Origin: Pseudomonas sp. Leaf58
Lineage (GTDB): Bacteria; Pseudomonadota; Gammaproteobacteria; Pseudomonadales; Pseudomonadaceae
DNA length: 64,000 nt
Assembly (NCBI RefSeq): GCF_003627215.1
Contig: NZ_CP032677.1
Span: 2,981,501 to 3,045,500 of the forward strand
Direction of reading: 5' to 3'
Shown here: positions 60,199-64,000 of the stretch, piece by piece
Numbering within the stretch: position 1 is the stretch's first letter
Layout: each line of letters begins with the position of its first letter
The notes under the pieces: model-generated
What the model was told of the DNA's origin: nothing
The model's database searches: none
The model's input: only the letters and a program-made list of their open reading frames with translations
Position numbers and translations under genes: made by a program

Positions 60199-61422
60199 CT
60201 ACAGGGCCTGTCCCACCGGCCCCGGCGGCGCCAAAGGCGCGGCTTCGCCCAGCGCGACCACACTGTTGAGCATGATCCGCACCAGCTCGGTCTGGCGCCG
60301 CACGCCGGTCTTGGAGAAGATCGAGCGCAGGTGCGCGCGGGCCGTGTTGCGGCGAATGTTGAGGCGCTCGGAGGCCTCCTCCAGCGACAAGCCGTTGGCC
60401 AGTTCCAGTGCCAGGCCAGTCTCGGCCGGGGTGAGGTGGTACAGCTGCGAGGTCACCCCGCTACTTGCCAGCGACTTGCCCACTGCGTCCCGCACATACA
60501 CCACCACGGTCGGCTTGCCCTTGCCCTCGACCAGCTCCTGGCTGGGGATCAACTCCACCACCAGCCCCAGGTTGACCTGCCCGGAAGGGCGCGAAACCGA
60601 CATGGCCTCGGCACCCTGCCCGGCCGTTTGGCCAAGGCGGCTGCGCAGAAAGGCCGAGCGCACCAGCCGGGCCAGCTCGCGGTTGTCGCTCGGGTACGTC
60701 GCCTCCAGGCGGCCACCTACCAGCTTGAGGCCGTCATTGCTGGCGAGAATCTCACGGGCCACCGGGTTCAGTTGCAACACGCTGCCGGTTTCATCCAGCA
60801 CGATGGTCGCCACCGCCAGGCGGTTGATGGCCTGGGAGTACAGCGTGCCCAGCGACGCACTGCGGTCGAGCAAGGCGTGCATGTGCAAGGCACGGCGCAG
60901 GTGCGGCACCAGCATGGCGCACAACGCCCGTTCGATGGCAGCGAACCGTGCTTGCTCACGCGGTCGGTTGATGCGCAGGCGCACAGTGCCGCCGTCCGGC
61001 ATGCTGATATCGACACCGAGCATGTGGAAGCAGCCGTAAGGTTCGCAATACAACAGGTAGAACGCTGAACCGGCCCACTCGGCATCGCTCATCAACTCGT
61101 CGATGGTGAACACCGTGTCCACCGGCAGGCGGTCGAACAGCGAGGCTTTTTCGCAATAGGCAAAGTGGTTGACCCCGCCTTCGCCGGGCTCGACATCGCC
61201 GGCCACCATCATCGGCGACAGCAACGGCTCATCCAGCACGCGCAGGATCAGTGTCACGTAGCTTGCTGCGAAGACCTCGCGCAGTTGCTGCAGGGCCTCG
61301 TTCAGGCGCCGCGTGTCGAGCGCGGCGTCATACATGTTGCCGATCAGCCGCTCGTACTCAGCCAGTTCGATACCCAGTTGGGCCAGCACCTGGGCATTGG
61401 ACAACGTGGTTTGCATAGGCAA
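60199..61422 (-). CDS. LuxR-family transcriptional regulator
   Basis: A 407-residue regulator with a C-terminal LuxR helix-turn-helix (YHLTPAETGLALELANGLSLEEASERLNIRRNTARAHLRSIFSKTGVRRQTELVRIM) and a PAS-like central part (LAVATIVLDETGSVLQLNPVAREIL). The N-terminal 150 residues are a possible ligand-sensing domain. It lies between the DUF1329 and MMPL genes on the same strand, a common arrangement for regulators of DUF1302/DUF1329/MMPL loci. It probably responds to the hydrophobic substrate. Confidence 0.88.
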   Translation of the reverse strand: MPMQTTLSNAQVLAQLGIELAEYERLIGNMYDAALDTRRLNEALQQLREVFAASYVTLILRVLDEPLLSPMMVAGDVEPGEGGVNHFAYCEKASLFDRLPVDTVFTIDELMSDAEWAGSAFYLLYCEPYGCFHMLGVDISMPDGGTVRLRINRPREQARFAAIERALCAMLVPHLRRALHMHALLDRSASLGTLYSQAINRLAVATIVLDETGSVLQLNPVAREILASNDGLKLVGGRLEATYPSDNRELARLVRSAFLRSRLGQTAGQGAEAMSVSRPSGQVNLGLVVELIPSQELVEGKGKPTVVVYVRDAVGKSLASSGVTSQLYHLTPAETGLALELANGLSLEEASERLNIRRNTARAHLRSIFSKTGVRRQTELVRIMLNSVVALGEAAPLAPPGPVGQAL

Positions 61423-61488
61423 GCCCCCAGCGCGGGGCCGGTAACCCCGGCCCGCGCATGCTCGTAATGGTGTCGGGCGCAGCGCCCT

Positions 61489-63855
61489 TCAGTGCCCTAC
61501 CGCGGCGTTCGGCAGCAGGTTACGTGCCACCAGTGGCCGGCCGCGGTCGAACCAGGCCGCCAGTGCCGGCAGCAGGAAGATCGCGCCGAACACGTTCACC
61601 AAGAACATGAACGCCAGCAGGATGCCCATGTCGGCCTGCAGCTTGAGCGGCGCGAAGGCCCAGGTGCCCACCCCAATCGACATGGTCAGCGCAGTGAACA
61701 CCGCCGCCGTGCCGCGCTGGCACATGGCGCGGTAAAAGGCGTTGCGCAGGTCTTGGCCGTCAGCCATTTCATGCTGAATGCGCTCATACAGGTAGATGCC
61801 ATAGTCCACCCCCACCCCAACCCCCAGCGCCATCACTGGCAAGGTCGCGACCTTCAGGCCAATGCCCAGCCACGCCATCAGCGCGTTGCACAGGATTGCC
61901 ACGATGCCCAGCGGCACCACGATGCACAGCACCGCACGCAATGACCGGAAGGTCAGCAAGCAAAACAGCCCAACCGAACAGAACAGTGCCGCCAGCATCC
62001 AGACCTCGGCCTGCTTGACCGCCTCGTTGGCCGCGGCCATTACCCCGACATTGCCCCCGGCCAGGTGAAACGTGGCCTGCGCCACCTGCACGTTGGCGAT
62101 GATACGCCGGGCCTCGCTGACCACATGGGCCACGGTCGCGCCTTCGTGGTCGTTGAGGAACACCAGCACCTGCATGCGCTGGCAACCTTCGGTGACCAGC
62201 CCCGAATCCGGCGTATACGCCATCGAGCCTTGCTGCAGGCCCCGCGCCGACCCAGGTATGGCGGCCCAGCGCGGGTTGCCCTCGTTGTTGCCAGCAATCA
62301 TTGCCTTGCCCATGCCGGCCACACTCTGCACCGACTGCACCCCGGCGACGTTGCGCATCTGGAAGTCGAACGACTCGACAGCGCGCATTACCGCCGGGGC
62401 CAGGCAGGCTTCGTCGATGCCGTGGGTTTGGACGAATACCGCCAGCACGTCGAGGCCGATGGCGTAGCTGCTGACGATGCGCTGGTTGTCCTGGTTGTAG
62501 CGCGAATCGGCACGCAGCTCCGGCGCGCCAGGGCCGATGTCACCCACCGCCAGTTGCCGCGCCTTGAACACCCCCACCCCCAGCAGCAGCAGGCTGATGC
62601 TGAACACCAGCAACGCAGGCCCAGGCTGCGCCAGTGCCGACAGGCGCCACCACAGCGGGTGGTGCCGCGCATCTGCCTGCACCGCCGCCGGCGGCTTGAC
62701 CTTGAGGTAGGACAGCAGCAACGGCAACACCATCTTGTTGGTGACGATCATCAGCATCACCCCCAGGCAGGCCGTTACGCCCAGTTCGTGCACGATCGGG
62801 ATGTCGATCAGCATGATCACGGCAAAGCCCAGGGCATTCATCAGCAGCGCCAATGCACCGGGGATGAAAATTTTGCAGAAGCCGGAATGGGCCGCCTGCG
62901 CTGCCGTTGCCCCGGCCAGCACGTCCTGCCGCCAGGCATTGGTCATCTGTACGGCATGCGACACGCCGATGGAGAAGATCAAGAACGGCACCAGCACCGA
63001 CATCGGGTCGATACCCAGGCCCAGCAGCGGCAGCAGCCCCAGCAGCCAGACCACCGGCAGCAGCGCCACCAGCAATGCCACCAGGGTCAGGCACAAGGAG
63101 CGCGAGTACACCCAAAGCAACAGGGCGGTAATCAGCAAGGCGACGACGAAGAACAACAGCACCGTGCTCAGCCCCTCGACCACATCACCCACCAACTTGG
63201 CGAAGCCCACCACATTGATCTCGATGTCGGCGCTGGCGTAGCGCGCGCGGATCTCCTCCAGGCGTTTGGCCACCTCCACGTACGACACCGGCTGGCCGGT
63301 ACGCGGGTCGCTGTCCTGTAGGTCGGCACGCACCAACGCCGCGCGCTGGTCATTGGCTAGCAGGCGCCCTACCTGGCCGGCGCGTGCGGCATTGCTGCGC
63401 ACCTTCTGCAGGTCTTCGGCGGTGCCGGTGTACTGCGGCGGCACCACCAGGTCACCGACAAAACCCTCTTCGGTCACTTCCACATAGCGCACATTGGGGG
63501 TGAACAGCGAGGTCACGCTGGGCCGGCTGACCCCAGGGATGAAAAACACGTCATCGGTGACGCGTTGCAGTACCTCGAGGAATTCAGGCCGGTAGATATC
63601 ACCCTCGCCCTTCCAGCGCACGCTCACCAGCAGGCGGTTGGCCCCGGTGAATGCCCGGCTGAAATCGAGGAAATTGAGCATATACTCGTGGCGCACCGGG
63701 ATCTGCTTGTTGAACCCGGGGTCCAGGCGCACGTGGGTAGCGCTGTAACCCAGCGCCAGGCTAATCAGCAAGAACAACCCAAGCCAGGCCCGCCTGGCGT
63801 CCAGCAGCAGGTCGGCGCCAGCGCGTACCCAGCGATCGGTGCGGCTGCGGCTCAT
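61489..63855 (-). CDS. RND superfamily (MMPL-type) transporter
   Basis: A 788-residue transporter with the RND double-repeat layout: first helix AWLGLFLLISLALGYSATHVRL; periplasmic domain; helices VLLFFVVALLITALLLWVYS, LVALLVALLPVVWLLGLLPLLGLGIDPMSVLVPFLIFSIGVSHAVQM; second periplasmic domain; helices VWMLAALFCSVGLFCLLTF, VLCIVVPLGIVAILCNALMAWLGIGLKVATLPVMALGVGVGVDYGIYLYERI. It is smaller than and not closely similar to the 5.2-7.9 kb MMPL protein. It overlaps the upstream YCF48-like gene by ATGA. Likely moves a hydrophobic compound such as a steroid; direction and substrate are unproven. Confidence 0.9.
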   Translation of the reverse strand: MSRSRTDRWVRAGADLLLDARRAWLGLFLLISLALGYSATHVRLDPGFNKQIPVRHEYMLNFLDFSRAFTGANRLLVSVRWKGEGDIYRPEFLEVLQRVTDDVFFIPGVSRPSVTSLFTPNVRYVEVTEEGFVGDLVVPPQYTGTAEDLQKVRSNAARAGQVGRLLANDQRAALVRADLQDSDPRTGQPVSYVEVAKRLEEIRARYASADIEINVVGFAKLVGDVVEGLSTVLLFFVVALLITALLLWVYSRSLCLTLVALLVALLPVVWLLGLLPLLGLGIDPMSVLVPFLIFSIGVSHAVQMTNAWRQDVLAGATAAQAAHSGFCKIFIPGALALLMNALGFAVIMLIDIPIVHELGVTACLGVMLMIVTNKMVLPLLLSYLKVKPPAAVQADARHHPLWWRLSALAQPGPALLVFSISLLLLGVGVFKARQLAVGDIGPGAPELRADSRYNQDNQRIVSSYAIGLDVLAVFVQTHGIDEACLAPAVMRAVESFDFQMRNVAGVQSVQSVAGMGKAMIAGNNEGNPRWAAIPGSARGLQQGSMAYTPDSGLVTEGCQRMQVLVFLNDHEGATVAHVVSEARRIIANVQVAQATFHLAGGNVGVMAAANEAVKQAEVWMLAALFCSVGLFCLLTFRSLRAVLCIVVPLGIVAILCNALMAWLGIGLKVATLPVMALGVGVGVDYGIYLYERIQHEMADGQDLRNAFYRAMCQRGTAAVFTALTMSIGVGTWAFAPLKLQADMGILLAFMFLVNVFGAIFLLPALAAWFDRGRPLVARNLLPNAAVGH

Positions 63856-64000
63856 GGCTGAGCCTCCTGGCTGACCGCAACGGTGGGTTGCTGGCCCTGG
63901 AACACGCCGCGTTCACCGGCCACCAGCAGGTGGCGGCCACTGAGGCCCACAGCCGAGGTCAAGGTGCCCAAGCCGCTGCGCTGGTCGATGCCCAACAGGT
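63852..64000 (-). CDS. C-terminal end of a YCF48/BNR-repeat-like protein (cut by window edge)
   Basis: The last 48 residues are visible and end QGQQPTVAVSQEAQP at a TGA overlapping the MMPL start (ATGA). The preceding VGLSGRHLLVAGERGVFQ matches the blade pattern of YCF48/photosystem-II-assembly-like beta-propellers, which commonly neighbour DUF1329 and MMPL genes. The rest is outside the window. Confidence 0.6.
   Translation of the reverse strand, partial: LLGIDQRSGLGTLTSAVGLSGRHLLVAGERGVFQGQQPTVAVSQEAQP

Noticed and set aside
62065-63321. 418-codon plus-strand frame rich in Gln and His
   Set aside because: Shadow of the MMPL transporter; the composition is an artefact of the opposite reading direction.
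1-64000. CRISPR arrays, tRNA or rRNA genes, and insertion sequences
   Set aside because: I looked for short regular spacers, tRNA cloverleaf arms, transposase motifs and terminal inverted repeats and found none that I could support.

Overview
This window looks like a Pseudomonas chromosome segment, probably from the P. putida/fluorescens lineage. GC is high. It carries P. putida-type creatinase and creatininase, an MsuC/SfnR/SfnG sulfur-scavenging system with sigma-54 promoters, Pseudomonas-like EtfBA and a FecI/FecR/TonB receptor set. I made all calls by reading translations and DNA by eye; no database search was possible.

Layout. (1) 1-3.4 kb: the N-terminal part of a repeat-built RTX calcium-binding protein (minus), divergent from a LuxR-type regulator. 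(2) 4.0-20.0 kb: a self-contained biosynthetic and export cluster. A flavodoxin-like oxidoreductase and a MerR regulator (plus) face an 11-gene minus-strand operon: ACP with zinc ribbon, KS, KS-like, KS, KS-like, a transaminase/acyl-ACP reductase fusion, two SDR ketoreductases, an outer-membrane barrel, a LolA-like carrier and an MMPL/RND exporter. I infer a type II polyketide or fatty chain, released reductively as an aldehyde, transaminated to an amine and exported. Matching MerR-style promoters lie at both ends of the cluster, and a 36-bp direct repeat (32/36 identical) brackets it.

(3) 20.4-38.8 kb: an organosulfur regulon. It has flavin monooxygenases (NtaA/DszA type, SsuD/MsuD, SfnG), two FMN reductases, three acyl-CoA-dehydrogenase-fold oxidoreductases (MsuC/SfnB type), the sigma-54 activator SfnR, a Liv-type ABC importer, OmpW, a metal-ligand-poor amidohydrolase and a truncated acyl-CoA-synthetase-like protein. 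Several of these proteins have almost no Cys or Met, as expected of proteins made during sulfur starvation. Three -24/-12 promoters and clusters of a GGCAACAG repeat support shared control.

(4) 39.1-49.6 kb: a small membrane protein, then a creatinine-use island: creatinase, a broken GlxA-type regulator, a polyamine-type ABC importer, creatininase, an APC permease and an intact GlxA/AraC regulator. (5) 49.7-53.6 kb: ECF sigma factor, FecR-like anti-sigma factor and TonB-dependent receptor with an STN domain, preceded by a Fur-box-like site. (6) 53.7-55.4 kb: a histidine kinase divergent from a single-domain receiver. (7) 55.5-64 kb: EtfBA, a 57-residue secreted peptide, a KshA-like Rieske oxygenase, a DUF1329 protein, a LuxR regulator, a second MMPL transporter and the end of a YCF48/BNR-like gene. 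The last block resembles steroid or other hydrophobic-compound catabolic loci.
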